From contig JBAZZY010000002.1 in the NCBI GenBank assembly GCA_041658565.1, forward strand, positions 167,089 to 231,088: a DNA stretch of 64,000 nt, given 5' to 3'. Source of the stretch: Actinomycetota bacterium (lineage in GTDB: Bacteria > Actinomycetota > AC-67). A program made the position numbers and the translations under genes. Positions within the stretch are counted from its first letter, which is position 1; every line of letters begins with the position of its first letter. Positions 24,856 through 32,998 of the stretch are shown one piece after another. Below the pieces are notes generated by a model. That model was not told where the DNA came from. It worked only from the letters and a program-made list of their open reading frames with translations, and ran no database searches.

Positions 24856-25405
24856 GTCGGGGCTTGCCCAGAAGGTGGTGCGCGTTCACCGCGCGCTCGA
24901 GCGCGCGCGGATTCCTCATGCCTTTGGCGGCGCACTCGCGCTGGCCTACTACGCGACCCCGCGCGCGACGGTGGACATCGACGTGAACGTCTTCGTTCCC
25001 GTGCTCGGCTGGACCAAGGTTGCGGCGGCCTTACGCCGGGTGGGGGTCAAGGAGATGCCGGCCGAAGGCGAGGTCGCCCGCAACGGCCAGTGCCGTGCGT
25101 GGTGGGGGCGGAATCCGGTCGATCTGTTCTTCTCCTACGACGAGGTCCACGAAGCGATGCGCACCGCCTGCCGGACGGTTCCCTTCGGCGAGGCCACCAT
25201 CCCGATCCTTGCGCCGGAGCATCTGATGGTCGCGAAGGTCGCGTTCAATCGCGCCAAGGACTGGATCGACATCGAGGAGATGCTGATCGCGCTCGACGCC
25301 GTAGACCTTGGCGAAGTTCGGCGGTGGCTGGATCATCTGGTCAGCAAAACCGACCCGCGGGCAAAGCGGTTTGCGGCCCTCGCCGGGCAGATCCGCGGAG
25401 GATAG
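24848..25405 (+). CDS. MNT/AbiEii-like nucleotidyltransferase, putative toxin
   Basis: A 185-residue protein. GGALALAYYATPRATVDIDVNVF shows the GG...R.T.DID pattern of polymerase-beta-type nucleotidyltransferases, with the two metal-binding aspartates. A later conserved block APEHLMVAKVAFNRAKDWIDIEEML is typical of the AbiEii/DUF1814-like group, where toxins modify tRNA. ATG 24848 overlaps the upstream gene's stop. Whether it acts as a toxin or in phage defence is not shown by the sequence. Confidence 0.75.
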   Translation: MAESGLAQKVVRVHRALERARIPHAFGGALALAYYATPRATVDIDVNVFVPVLGWTKVAAALRRVGVKEMPAEGEVARNGQCRAWWGRNPVDLFFSYDEVHEAMRTACRTVPFGEATIPILAPEHLMVAKVAFNRAKDWIDIEEMLIALDAVDLGEVRRWLDHLVSKTDPRAKRFAALAGQIRGG

Positions 25406-25412
25406 ATCCGCC

Positions 25413-25442
25413 TTGACCTGTGGCACCCGTTGTACGTACGCT
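25413..25442 (+). promoter_or_regulatory. Promoter of tacAT-like operon
   Basis: TTGACC (25413-25418) and TACGCT (25437-25442) are 18 bp apart. An inverted repeat ACGCTG / CAGCGT (25438-25443 and 25464-25469) follows the -10, a likely site for autoregulation by the RHH antitoxin. Confidence 0.5.
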
Positions 25443-25489
25443 GGGATGGATCGAATGGATGTACAGCGTGCGTACGGCAAGGTGAGGGA

Positions 25490-25783
25490 ATGGCGACTCC
25501 AGCGAAGGAATACAAAGACCAGCGGCTTTCCTTGCGGATCAGCCGGCGCCAGCGCGAGGTGATCGCGCAAGCTGCGGAGGTCGCAGAGACCGACGTGAGC
25601 GCCTTCGTCCTGGACGCCGCGCTCGTGAGCGCCCAAAAGGTGCTTGCCGATCGTAGGTTCTTCTCCATCTCGGGCGAGGCCTGGGACCGGTTCGTCGAGA
25701 TTCTCGACCGCCCGGTGACACCCCTCAGCTCCAAGCCCCGCTTGGAGGATCTGCTCACGAAACCGTCTGTCTTGGAGCGGTAG
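25490..25783 (+). CDS. DUF1778 (TacA-like) ribbon-helix-helix antitoxin
   Basis: A 97-residue antitoxin. KDQRLSLRISRRQREVIAQAAEVAETDVSAFVLDAAL is the DUF1778 RHH domain; FFSISGEAWDRFVEILDRP is the C-terminal toxin-binding segment typical of TacA. ATG 25490 is chosen over GTG/ATG codons upstream because it fits the family length. It is 17 bp upstream of the acetyltransferase toxin. Confidence 0.88.
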   Translation: MATPAKEYKDQRLSLRISRRQREVIAQAAEVAETDVSAFVLDAALVSAQKVLADRRFFSISGEAWDRFVEILDRPVTPLSSKPRLEDLLTKPSVLER

Positions 25784-25800
25784 CCCGCCGCCACTTCGCT

Positions 25801-26322
25801 ATGGGCGAGTTCTCGCAGATCGCGCGTCTCGCAGCCGACGACGACGTCGCTCCCTTTGACTGCGGCGAGGTCGAGCTGAATGAGTTCCTCAAGCGACACG
25901 CCCGCGCGGGCAACGCGTCCAACAGCGCGGTCACGTTCGTGGTCAAGAAGGAGGGACGTGTCGCCGGCTACTACACCCTCGCGGCGGGCGGAGTCGATCG
26001 CCGGGATGCGCCGCTGCGTGTCGCAAAGGGCCTGGGGGGATACCCGGTTCCCATCGTCCTGCTTGCGCGCCTGGCGGTGGACGCGCGCGCGCAGGGAAAG
26101 GGACTCGGCTCTGCCCTGCTGAAAGACGCAATGATTCGCGCGGCCGGGGTGGGTGCGGAGATCGGCGTGCGCGCGCTGGTCGTTCACGCGAAGAACGAGA
26201 AGGCGCGCGCGTACTACGCGCACTTCAACTTCGAGCCGTCCCCGACGCATCCCCTGCATCTGTTCTTGCTGATGAAGGACCTGCTCTCCTACCTCGTGGA
26301 CATCGGGTATTTGCAGCGCTGA
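25801..26322 (+). CDS. GNAT acetyltransferase toxin (TacT-like)
   Basis: A 173-residue GNAT protein. TacT toxins acetylate the amino group of charged tRNAs and stop translation. The N-terminal FDCGEVELNEFLKRHAR is characteristic of this toxin group, and the acetyl-CoA loop is ARAQGKGLGSALL. The C-terminal AYYAHFNFEPSPTHPLHLFL is also canonical. It pairs with the DUF1778 antitoxin just upstream. Confidence 0.9.
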   Translation: MGEFSQIARLAADDDVAPFDCGEVELNEFLKRHARAGNASNSAVTFVVKKEGRVAGYYTLAAGGVDRRDAPLRVAKGLGGYPVPIVLLARLAVDARAQGKGLGSALLKDAMIRAAGVGAEIGVRALVVHAKNEKARAYYAHFNFEPSPTHPLHLFLLMKDLLSYLVDIGYLQR

Positions 26323-26329
26323 GCGCGCG

Positions 26330-26533
26330 TCAGTTCTTTGGGATCGGCGCGGCGGCGGCGCCGGCGCCGGTGAGGGGGCCGCGACGGCGCGGTTCGCGGA
26401 CTCCGGTGTCGGGGCCGCCGCGGTGAGGAGGGACTCCGGGACGGCGCGCGCGCCGTCGCGCGAGAAGCATGATCAATCCGACCGGGAACACGATGATCTG
26501 AAACGCGCGCGCCAGTTTGCGACCCTTGGCCAT
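26330..26533 (-). CDS. Small single-span membrane protein
   Basis: A 67-residue protein with a hydrophobic helix at about 11-25 (FQIIVFPVGLIMLLA) flanked by Arg-rich segments and a Pro/Ala-rich tail. AAGGAAG precedes ATG 26533 at good spacing. It is convergent with tacT, 7 bp away. No homologue is recognised. Confidence 0.45.
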   Translation of the reverse strand: MAKGRKLARAFQIIVFPVGLIMLLARRRARRPGVPPHRGGPDTGVREPRRRGPLTGAGAAAAPIPKN

Positions 26534-27020
26534 GCGCCATCTTCCTTCGCTGAGTCGAGCCGGTCAACGAGTTGACTCACCGAACGGGGTTTCGAAGCCG
26601 ATTCGTGTTCTCATAGGACGTAGTCGCGCGGCATTGGCCATTGTGCAGCGCAAACGTGGGTCGCCGTTGGAAACGGGACAGCGGGCCGGCGCGCCGCAGG
26701 TCGCGTGCCAGTCGGTCTCTTCGGACTTGGACCGCGTTGCCTTCAAGGGTCCTTTCGTGGTGGCGCCGCAGCGTGTGAGGAAGTCCCGCTGCCCTGCGAG
26801 GGAACGGATCCTGCAATGTGACCCTGGCGACTCGCTCCCCTTGACGTGTGTGTGTGTGTGTGTGGTCCACTATCGATGCATTTGGTGTTCCGCGACGCTG
26901 GGATGGATTCGGGATTCCTCAGGCAAGGCGCCGGACGTAGCAGTTGACTGTCATCGCTTCCGATTCTCCGGAACCACCTGTGTCGCAGAGCGGCCGGGAT
27001 TCAACTGGAAGGGGGAGCCG
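26534..27020. other. 487-bp intergenic stretch with a GT microsatellite
   Basis: An open frame crosses this stretch in phase with the downstream secreted protein, but its translation is Cys/Val-repetitive and start-less, so it is taken as non-coding. It contains TTGACG (26841-26846) directly abutting a (GT)9 tract. Confidence 0.55.
26846..26864. repeat. GT dinucleotide microsatellite
   Basis: Nineteen bases of alternating G and T, starting at the last base of a TTGACG hexamer. Such tracts are rare in bacteria and prone to slippage. Confidence 0.9.
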
Positions 27021-27614
27021 GTGCAGAAGCAAGCGCGAGCAATGGTATGTGCGGTAATGGTTGCTCTTGCGACCATCGCTGCGCCGATCGCGTCGTCGGC
27101 GGATTCGCTGGGAGACGTGGCGTCGGGTGCCGAACAATTGGAGCCGGGCGCATTCGGAACCGAGGAGTGGAAGGATCCGGCCAGGTCGCTGTTCCCGAAT
27201 CCCGGCGACGTCGGGCAACTTGCCAGGCGCGTGTTCGGCGGAAGGTTTGCGGGCGTCTGGATTGAGCGGCCGAGTGACGCGAGCGAGCGCGACCGGACGG
27301 CGTGGCTGAATGTGTCGGTTGTAGACCTGGCCGCGTCCGATGAGGAGTACGTCCGCGAAGTAACGAATGGCAATGACTATGTAAGGGTGCTGGGCGCGCG
27401 TTACGGAGAGGCAACCCTGAGTGAGTGGCGGGATAACCTTGCGGGCTATCTCACGGTTCAGGGGAAGAGAGATTGGTTTGTCACTGCGGATGCGCCGTCG
27501 AACTTGGTCATTGTGCAGGTGGGTGACCCCCCCGAAGGACTTGTCGAGTACGCACGAGTGCAAGGCATTCCCGACGCAGCGTGGCGACTGGTGCGCGAGC
27601 CGGGAGGGTCGTAG
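27021..27614 (+). CDS. Secreted protein of unknown function
   Basis: A 197-residue exported protein. GTG 27021 follows GGGGGAG and starts a signal peptide (MVCAVMVALATIAAPIASSADS). The mature chain has no cysteines and a mixed alpha/beta composition. It has no recognised motif. Low-GCGCGC composition resembles the accessory block. Confidence 0.65.
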   Translation: MQKQARAMVCAVMVALATIAAPIASSADSLGDVASGAEQLEPGAFGTEEWKDPARSLFPNPGDVGQLARRVFGGRFAGVWIERPSDASERDRTAWLNVSVVDLAASDEEYVREVTNGNDYVRVLGARYGEATLSEWRDNLAGYLTVQGKRDWFVTADAPSNLVIVQVGDPPEGLVEYARVQGIPDAAWRLVREPGGS

Positions 27615-27617
27615 GCC

Positions 27618-27683
27618 ATGACCAAGACGATGCAGCGCCGAGCACTGCTCGGCGATCTGGAAGTCGTTCTCTACACGGGGTAG
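27618..27683 (+). CDS. Possible 21-residue leader peptide
   Basis: ATG 27618 to TAG 27683 encodes MTKTMQRRALLGDLEVVLYTG. GGGAGGG lies 10 bases upstream and the next open frame begins directly after the stop. It could be a small coupled peptide or chance. Confidence 0.25.
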   Translation: MTKTMQRRALLGDLEVVLYTG

Positions 27684-27689
27684 GTGGGC

Positions 27690-28118
27690 ATGCGGACGGG
27701 GAGTCGTGGCCGACGCGAAAGACTTGCGACGAGCGCAGCGCTCGTTCTGTGCGTGGGTCTTCTTGCTGGACTGGTGGGGTGCACGTCCGACGCCGGCCCC
27801 AAGCCGGTGGATCGCGAGTCTCTTGTCAGCGTGCCTTGGGAATTGGTGTCCAAGGACGGAAGTCGGCTGGAGATTCGCATCACCGACGGGGGTTGTTTCG
27901 TCTTCGAGCGCACAGACGTCGAGGAGAGCGATGACCAGATTGTGGTTACTGCCCTCGCGCGGAATCTGGAGAACAGCCTCGATGATCCGGCATCGCCGGT
28001 GGCGTGCGTGGCGAGAGAGAACCACAAGGCCGCATCGGTCTCTTTGAAAGAGCCCGTGGGAAACCGCGAGGTGAAGCCGGCGCCCGTCTCGAGTGAGTGG
28101 ACCGACTCCGGCAAATGA
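27690..28118 (+). CDS. Lipoprotein of unknown function
   Basis: A 142-residue protein. The N-terminus is Arg-rich and leads into a hydrophobic stretch ending in the lipobox GLVGC, so it should be lipid-anchored at Cys. The remainder has two further cysteines (GGCFVFE, PVACVA) for a disulfide. An in-frame GTG at 27684 is an alternative start. It stands just before the mfd promoter. Confidence 0.65.
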   Translation: MRTGSRGRRERLATSAALVLCVGLLAGLVGCTSDAGPKPVDRESLVSVPWELVSKDGSRLEIRITDGGCFVFERTDVEESDDQIVVTALARNLENSLDDPASPVACVARENHKAASVSLKEPVGNREVKPAPVSSEWTDSGK

Positions 28119-28144
28119 ACCCCGAGAGCGCCGCGGAACCCGTC

Positions 28145-28173
28145 TGATCGCGGGTAGAGCCCGCTGCTAGACT
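28145..28173 (+). promoter_or_regulatory. Promoter of mfd
   Basis: TAGACT (28168-28173) is the -10; TGATCG (28145-28150) at 17 bp is a plausible -35. Confidence 0.4.
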
Positions 28174-28214
28174 CGCCGCAGGCCCCGGTCGCCGCGATCG
28201 GAGCCCTTGTTTGC

Positions 28215-31200
28215 GTGCTCGAACATCCGCTTGCTCCGCTGCTGCAGGCCTCGCCGAGTCTCGACGAGGCCGTGGATGTGCTGCGCTCCGGCGGCACGTT
28301 AACCTGCGTCGAACCGGCGCGCGCCGCGGTGGTTGCCGCTCTGGCGCGCGCGCCGGAGGACCGCTGGCTGGTGCTTGCGTCCTCGGGCAGGGAGGCCGAG
28401 CGCCTGGAGAGCGAGTTGCGGGGCTGGACGGATACTGCGGTTCTGTTCCCGGCCTCGGAGACGTTGCCGCACGAGCGCTTGTCGCCGCGGCCCGAGACGG
28501 TCGCGCGCCGGCTGGCCGCGCTGCGCGCGTTCCGCGAGGGTGCGGCGCGCGTCATGGTCGCGCCGGTGCTCGCGGCGATGCAGGACATGGTTCCCGGAGC
28601 CGAGCAGATCGCCCCGGTCGTCGTGCGCTCCGGCGCGCAGCACGACCTTGAAGCGGTGGTGCGCGCGCTTGCGGCGCTGGACTACCACCGCACGGATTTG
28701 GTCGAGCGGCGCGGCGAGATGGCGGTGCGCGGCGGTTTGCTCGACGTGTTCCCCCCGACCTTGAACCACCCGGTTCGCATCGAGTTCTTTGGCGACGAGG
28801 TGGAGTCGATTCGCACGTTCGCGGTCGCGAGTCAGCGCTCGCTGGAGCGGATCGAACAGATCGAGGCGTACCCGTGCCGGGAGCTGCTTCCAACGACGGA
28901 GGTGTGTGAGCGCGCGCGCACCGCGATCGAGCGCTGGCCGACCGAACGCGTCGAGTTAAATCGCCTGGCCGACGGTCAGACCTTCGAGGGTGTCGAGGCG
29001 CTCGTGGCGCTGCTTTGGGAGCAGCCTCCGATCTTGCGCGATTTGTTGCCGTCGGGGACGCGCGTGTTGGTGGTCGAGCCCAAGCGCGTTGCGGATCGCG
29101 TGACGGAGATGATGCACGAGGTTGAGGAGTTGCGCGGCGCGGCCTGGGGAGCGGCAGGCGAGGGGGGGCGCGCGCCGGCCGCCGGAACACTCGCCGCCCC
29201 ATCGCGCGCCCTCGGCGACGAGGTCGCCTCGCTCACCGGGTTCCGCGGCGAGGATCCCGTGCTGGAGGCGAGCACGTGGGACGTTGCGCGCGGCGATGTC
29301 GCGAAGATGGCGGGCGCGGCGCGCGGGTTGCTGCGCGACGGCTATCGGGTCGTGGCGTGCGCGGCGACCGACGGTGCCGCGCAGCGCGTCGCGGAAGTCC
29401 TGGCCGAGCACGACGTTGCGGCCTCGCTCGTCTCCGTCGCAGGGACCGATGATTCGGCGGCGACGACGGTGGTCGCGCCGGTAACAGAAGGCTTTTGGTC
29501 TCCGGCAATGCGCCTTGCGTTGATCGGCGAGAGCGACTTGTTCGGCAAGCGGCGCGCGCACCGCGAACCCAAGGCCGGCCGCCGCTACGCGACGCCGCTG
29601 GATCTGGTCGAAGGGGACCTCGTCGTGCACGTGGTGCATGGGGTCGGGCGCTATCGCGGCGTGGAGACGCGCAGCATCGGCGACTCGGTCAACGACTACA
29701 TCGTTTTGGAGTACGCAGCGGGTGACAGACTGTACGTCCCGGCCGATCAAGTGGACGCGGTGTCCAAGTACGTCGGCGGCGAGGTGCCCAAGATGCATCG
29801 CCTGGGCACCGGAGACTGGAACCGACAGAAGGCGCGTGTGCGCAAGGCCGTGCGGGACATGGCCGGAGAGTTGATCAAGTTGTATGCGGAGCGCGCGCGC
29901 CAGCCGGGGCACGCGTTCTCCTCGGACCAGCCCTGGCAGGCGGAACTGGAGGATGCGTTCCCGTACGTCGAGACGCGCGATCAGCTCAGCGCCATCGACG
30001 ACGTAAAGACCGACATGGAGCGCACGAGTCCGATGGATCGCTTGATTTGCGGCGACGTCGGGTTCGGCAAGACCGAGATCGCGATTCGCGCGGCTTTCAA
30101 GGCTGTGCTGGATCAAAAACAAGTCGCCGTGCTGGTTCCCACGACGCTGCTCGCGCAGCAGCACTACGCGACGTTCTCGGAACGGTTCGCGCCGTTCCCG
30201 GTTCGCGTCGCGGTGATGTCGCGATTCGTGGGCGCCAAGGCGCAAAAGCAGGCGCTTGAGGAGATCGCGCGCGGCAAGGTGGACATCGTGATCGGCACGC
30301 ATCGGCTGCTCCAAAAAGACGTCATCTTCGCGGATTTGGGGTTGCTGATCGTGGACGAGGAGCAACGCTTCGGCGTGGCGCACAAGGAGCGCATCAAGCA
30401 GTTGCGCACGAGCGTGGATGTCTTGACGCTCACCGCGACGCCGATTCCGCGCACGATGGAGATGGCCATGTCGGGGATCCGCGACATGAGCGTGATCGAT
30501 ACCCCCCCCGAGGACCGTCACCCTGTGCTCACTTTCGTTGGATCCTCCAGCGATGAGACTCTGGCGCGCGCCATCCGCCGCGAACTCCTGCGTGAAGGTC
30601 AGACCTTCTACGTTCACAACCAAGTCCACGACATCGAAAGCGTTGCCGGGAACGTCCGGCGTTTGGTCCCCGAGGCGCGCGTCGGAATCGCGCACGGGCA
30701 GATGGATGAGCGCCTTCTCGAGCGCGTGATGCTGGACTTCTGGGACCGCAACTACGACGTTCTGGTCGCCACCACCATCATCGAAAGCGGCCTGGACATC
30801 CCGACCGCGAACACGCTGATCGTCGATCGCGCGGACGCGCTCGGCTTGTCGCAGCTTTACCAGTTGCGCGGCCGCGTCGGCCGCAGCCGCGAGCGCGCGT
30901 ACGCGTACTTCCTTTACCCGCAGGACAGGACCCTCACCGAGCAGTCGCACGCGCGCCTGACGGCCATCGGTCAGTTCACCGAACTCGGCAGCGGCTTGCG
31001 CATCGCGATGCGGGACCTGGAGATCCGCGGCGCGGGGAACTTGCTCGGCGGCGAGCAGGCAGGACACATCGCCGCCGTCGGCTACGACTTGTACGTGCGC
31101 CTTTTGGCCGAGGCGGTTGAAGAGGCGCGCGGCCACGCGCCGACGCAGAAGTTGGAGGTCAAGATCGACCTCCCGGTGGACGCGCACTTGCCGGAATCCT

Positions 31201-31586
31201 GGATCGAGCGCGAAGGCCTGCGGCTGGAGGCCTATCGGCGCGTGGCCGAAGCCGAGTCGTCCGCAGCACTGGACGATGTCCGCGTCGAGCTGCGCGACCG
31301 CTACGGCGAGTTCCCCGCGCAGGCAGAGAACCTGTTCACGGTGGCCGAGATCCGGTTCGTGGTGGGCTCGCGGGGCGCGCGCACCCTGTCGGCGCACGGC
31401 GGCAACGTGCGCATCGAGCCCTTCGTTCTGGCTCAATCCGAGCAAGTCCGAATGAAGCGGCTGTTCCCGAGGTCGCTGTACAAGGATGCGACCTTCACCG
31501 CCATCATCCCCATCCCGCCGGACCTGCCCAGTGGGCCGGCCGTATGGCTCCTCGGGGCTCTGCGGGAGCTACTGTCCGAGGACTGA
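28215..31586 (+). CDS. mfd: Transcription-repair coupling factor
   Basis: A 1123-residue SF2 translocase that removes stalled RNA polymerase from DNA lesions and recruits UvrA. The UvrB-homology region is at the N-terminus, the RNA-polymerase-interacting CarD-like domain at about 470-530 (DLVVHVVHGVGRYRGVETR), and the helicase motifs follow: Walker A GDVGFGKTE, the DEEQRFG box and TATPIPRTMEMAMSGIRD. The TRCF domain ends the chain. GTG 28215 has a weak ribosome-binding site. It is the first core gene after the accessory block. Confidence 0.97.
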   Translation: MLEHPLAPLLQASPSLDEAVDVLRSGGTLTCVEPARAAVVAALARAPEDRWLVLASSGREAERLESELRGWTDTAVLFPASETLPHERLSPRPETVARRLAALRAFREGAARVMVAPVLAAMQDMVPGAEQIAPVVVRSGAQHDLEAVVRALAALDYHRTDLVERRGEMAVRGGLLDVFPPTLNHPVRIEFFGDEVESIRTFAVASQRSLERIEQIEAYPCRELLPTTEVCERARTAIERWPTERVELNRLADGQTFEGVEALVALLWEQPPILRDLLPSGTRVLVVEPKRVADRVTEMMHEVEELRGAAWGAAGEGGRAPAAGTLAAPSRALGDEVASLTGFRGEDPVLEASTWDVARGDVAKMAGAARGLLRDGYRVVACAATDGAAQRVAEVLAEHDVAASLVSVAGTDDSAATTVVAPVTEGFWSPAMRLALIGESDLFGKRRAHREPKAGRRYATPLDLVEGDLVVHVVHGVGRYRGVETRSIGDSVNDYIVLEYAAGDRLYVPADQVDAVSKYVGGEVPKMHRLGTGDWNRQKARVRKAVRDMAGELIKLYAERARQPGHAFSSDQPWQAELEDAFPYVETRDQLSAIDDVKTDMERTSPMDRLICGDVGFGKTEIAIRAAFKAVLDQKQVAVLVPTTLLAQQHYATFSERFAPFPVRVAVMSRFVGAKAQKQALEEIARGKVDIVIGTHRLLQKDVIFADLGLLIVDEEQRFGVAHKERIKQLRTSVDVLTLTATPIPRTMEMAMSGIRDMSVIDTPPEDRHPVLTFVGSSSDETLARAIRRELLREGQTFYVHNQVHDIESVAGNVRRLVPEARVGIAHGQMDERLLERVMLDFWDRNYDVLVATTIIESGLDIPTANTLIVDRADALGLSQLYQLRGRVGRSRERAYAYFLYPQDRTLTEQSHARLTAIGQFTELGSGLRIAMRDLEIRGAGNLLGGEQAGHIAAVGYDLYVRLLAEAVEEARGHAPTQKLEVKIDLPVDAHLPESWIEREGLRLEAYRRVAEAESSAALDDVRVELRDRYGEFPAQAENLFTVAEIRFVVGSRGARTLSAHGGNVRIEPFVLAQSEQVRMKRLFPRSLYKDATFTAIIPIPPDLPSGPAVWLLGALRELLSED

Positions 31587-31599
31587 TATCCTGCCGGGC

Positions 31600-32667
31600 G
31601 TGAAACTTCGACTGATTTCCCTATCGATTCTGCTCGCCCTCGGCGCCACAAGTTGCGCCGGCATCCTTTCGGCGAGCGCCGCCGTCGTGAACGGCGTCCG
31701 TATCTCTGTAGAAGAATTGGACCTGCAGGTCGACTCGACGATGAAGGGCGGTCAGTTCGGTCCCGCGCAGGGCGCCGAGGGCCGCCTATCGGTCGCGCGC
31801 CAAGTGCTCGTAGGGCTGATCCAGCAAGAACTCATCACCCAGGAAGCGGCTCGTCGCGGCGTAGTCGCCGACAAGAAGAGCATCGACGAGGAGTTCGCGA
31901 AGATCCGCGCGGAATTCGCGAGCGAAGCCGAATTCAACAAGCGGATTGCCGAATTCGGCTACACGATCGATTCCCTTCGTAAGCGCATCGGTCAGCAGAT
32001 CGTCTTCGAGAAGTTGAAGGTCGTCCTCGCCGGAGAGGTCACCGACGCGCAGGTGCGCGAGGTCTATCAGGCCGAGCAGAATCGTTACCGACAGGTGAAG
32101 GTTCGCCACATCCTGTGGACCGTGAGCCCTGAGCGCACCGATGCGAAGGCGCGCGCGGCAGCGACTGCGGCACTGGCGCAGATCAAGGCCGGAGCGAGCT
32201 TTGCGGCGCTGGCGAAGAAGGTTTCCGAAGACCCGGGGTCCAAGGCTAAGGGCGGCTTGCTCCAAGGTTTTGTAGCGCTTGCGTCACTTGACCCGACCTT
32301 CGGGCAGGCGGCGTGGGGCGCGAAGATCGGAACTGCGGTAGGCCCGGTGCGCAGCCAGTTCGGATATCACCTGATCGTCACAGAGGCCCGGCGAACTCAG
32401 CCGTTCTCAGAGGTCGCCGAGGAGATCCGCGCGCAAATGCAGGGTCAGGCGGGGGACAGCGCGTTCTCTGAGTTCTTGAAGACCGAGGTCAAGTCGGCGA
32501 AGGTCGTGGTGAATCCTCGCTATGGCGACTGGGATGCCGAGAACAGCACGGTTGTGCCGCATTCCGGGTTCGTGCCCGCCGAGGAACCCAGTGTCGGCGA
32601 GCAGCCGCCCGGTGGCTTCGGCGAATTGCCGACGGGCAGTGGCGCGCCTCCTGCCGGTCATCCCTGA
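31600..32667 (+). CDS. Exported parvulin-type peptidyl-prolyl isomerase (PrsA/SurA-like)
   Basis: A 355-residue foldase acting outside the membrane. A signal peptide (residues 1-20) with GATSC may be a weak lipobox. Residues 25-150 are the SurA_N-like helical chaperone region. Residues 165-270 hold the parvulin domain: VRHILWTV, ASFAALAKKVSEDPGSKAKGG and GYHLIVTEARR. The last 60 residues are Pro/Gly-rich. It lies 13 bp after mfd and ends before a strong terminator. Confidence 0.88.
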   Translation: MKLRLISLSILLALGATSCAGILSASAAVVNGVRISVEELDLQVDSTMKGGQFGPAQGAEGRLSVARQVLVGLIQQELITQEAARRGVVADKKSIDEEFAKIRAEFASEAEFNKRIAEFGYTIDSLRKRIGQQIVFEKLKVVLAGEVTDAQVREVYQAEQNRYRQVKVRHILWTVSPERTDAKARAAATAALAQIKAGASFAALAKKVSEDPGSKAKGGLLQGFVALASLDPTFGQAAWGAKIGTAVGPVRSQFGYHLIVTEARRTQPFSEVAEEIRAQMQGQAGDSAFSEFLKTEVKSAKVVVNPRYGDWDAENSTVVPHSGFVPAEEPSVGEQPPGGFGELPTGSGAPPAGHP

Positions 32668-32690
32668 CGCGCGCCGACCGTAGAAACGAA

Positions 32691-32720
32691 GGAGGGGCCC
32701 GAAGGCCCCTCCTGTCGGTT
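32691..32720 (+). terminator. Terminator after the mfd-foldase unit
   Basis: GGAGGGGCC (32691-32699) and GGCCCCTCC (32704-32712) form a 9-bp stem with loop CGAA, followed by TGTCGGTTT. Confidence 0.75.
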
Positions 32721-32739
32721 TCACGCCTCGGTTCGTCGC

Positions 32740-32950
32740 GCATGTCGCGCGCGCGGCCGGTGGACTGAGCCGGCCCCGAGACGCTCGGTGCGCTGGTGGG
32801 ATTCCGCCGGGAACCACTCGGTTCCGGAATCCGGCGGTTCGGGAGCGAACTCCTGCGAACCCCGAGCGGTCCCTCTAGCGTTCAGGCACCTCGCAGGTCC
32901 TGGAATCTAACGGCAAACGGGACCACCTCCTCTCTAGCGTGACGTAAGTG
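32740..32950. ncRNA. Structured intergenic segment, candidate RNA of unknown family
   Basis: Several complementary pairs can be drawn. GGCCGG (32755) pairs with CCGGCC (32770). A two-tier stem has ATTCC/GGAAT and GGAACC/GGTTCC (32801-32830). CCTGCGA (32852) pairs with TCGCAGG (32891), and GGTCCC (32868) with GGGACC (32919). CCTCTAGCG-like motifs occur twice (32872, 32932). Strand and family are unknown, and the last two stems would form a pseudoknot-like nest. Confidence 0.35.
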
Positions 32951-32985
32951 TGGCACGCCGTCCGTCGCGGCGCCACGAGCCCGGG

Positions 32986-32991
32986 TACGCT
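32986..32991 (+). promoter_or_regulatory. -10 box of mazG, leaderless transcript likely
   Basis: TACGCT ends 7 bases before the ATG at 32999 and no ribosome-binding site is present, so transcription probably starts at the start codon. Confidence 0.5.
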
Positions 32992-32998
32992 TTTGTGC

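Noticed and set aside
26517..27020. Extension of the secreted protein's frame upstream
   Set aside because: The translation is a Cys/Val repeat produced by the GT tract and has no start or signal peptide; the signal peptide begins at 27021.
28956..31445. An 829-codon open frame antisense to mfd
   Set aside because: It mirrors high-GC codon positions of mfd, has no start signal and no family match; mfd itself is certain.
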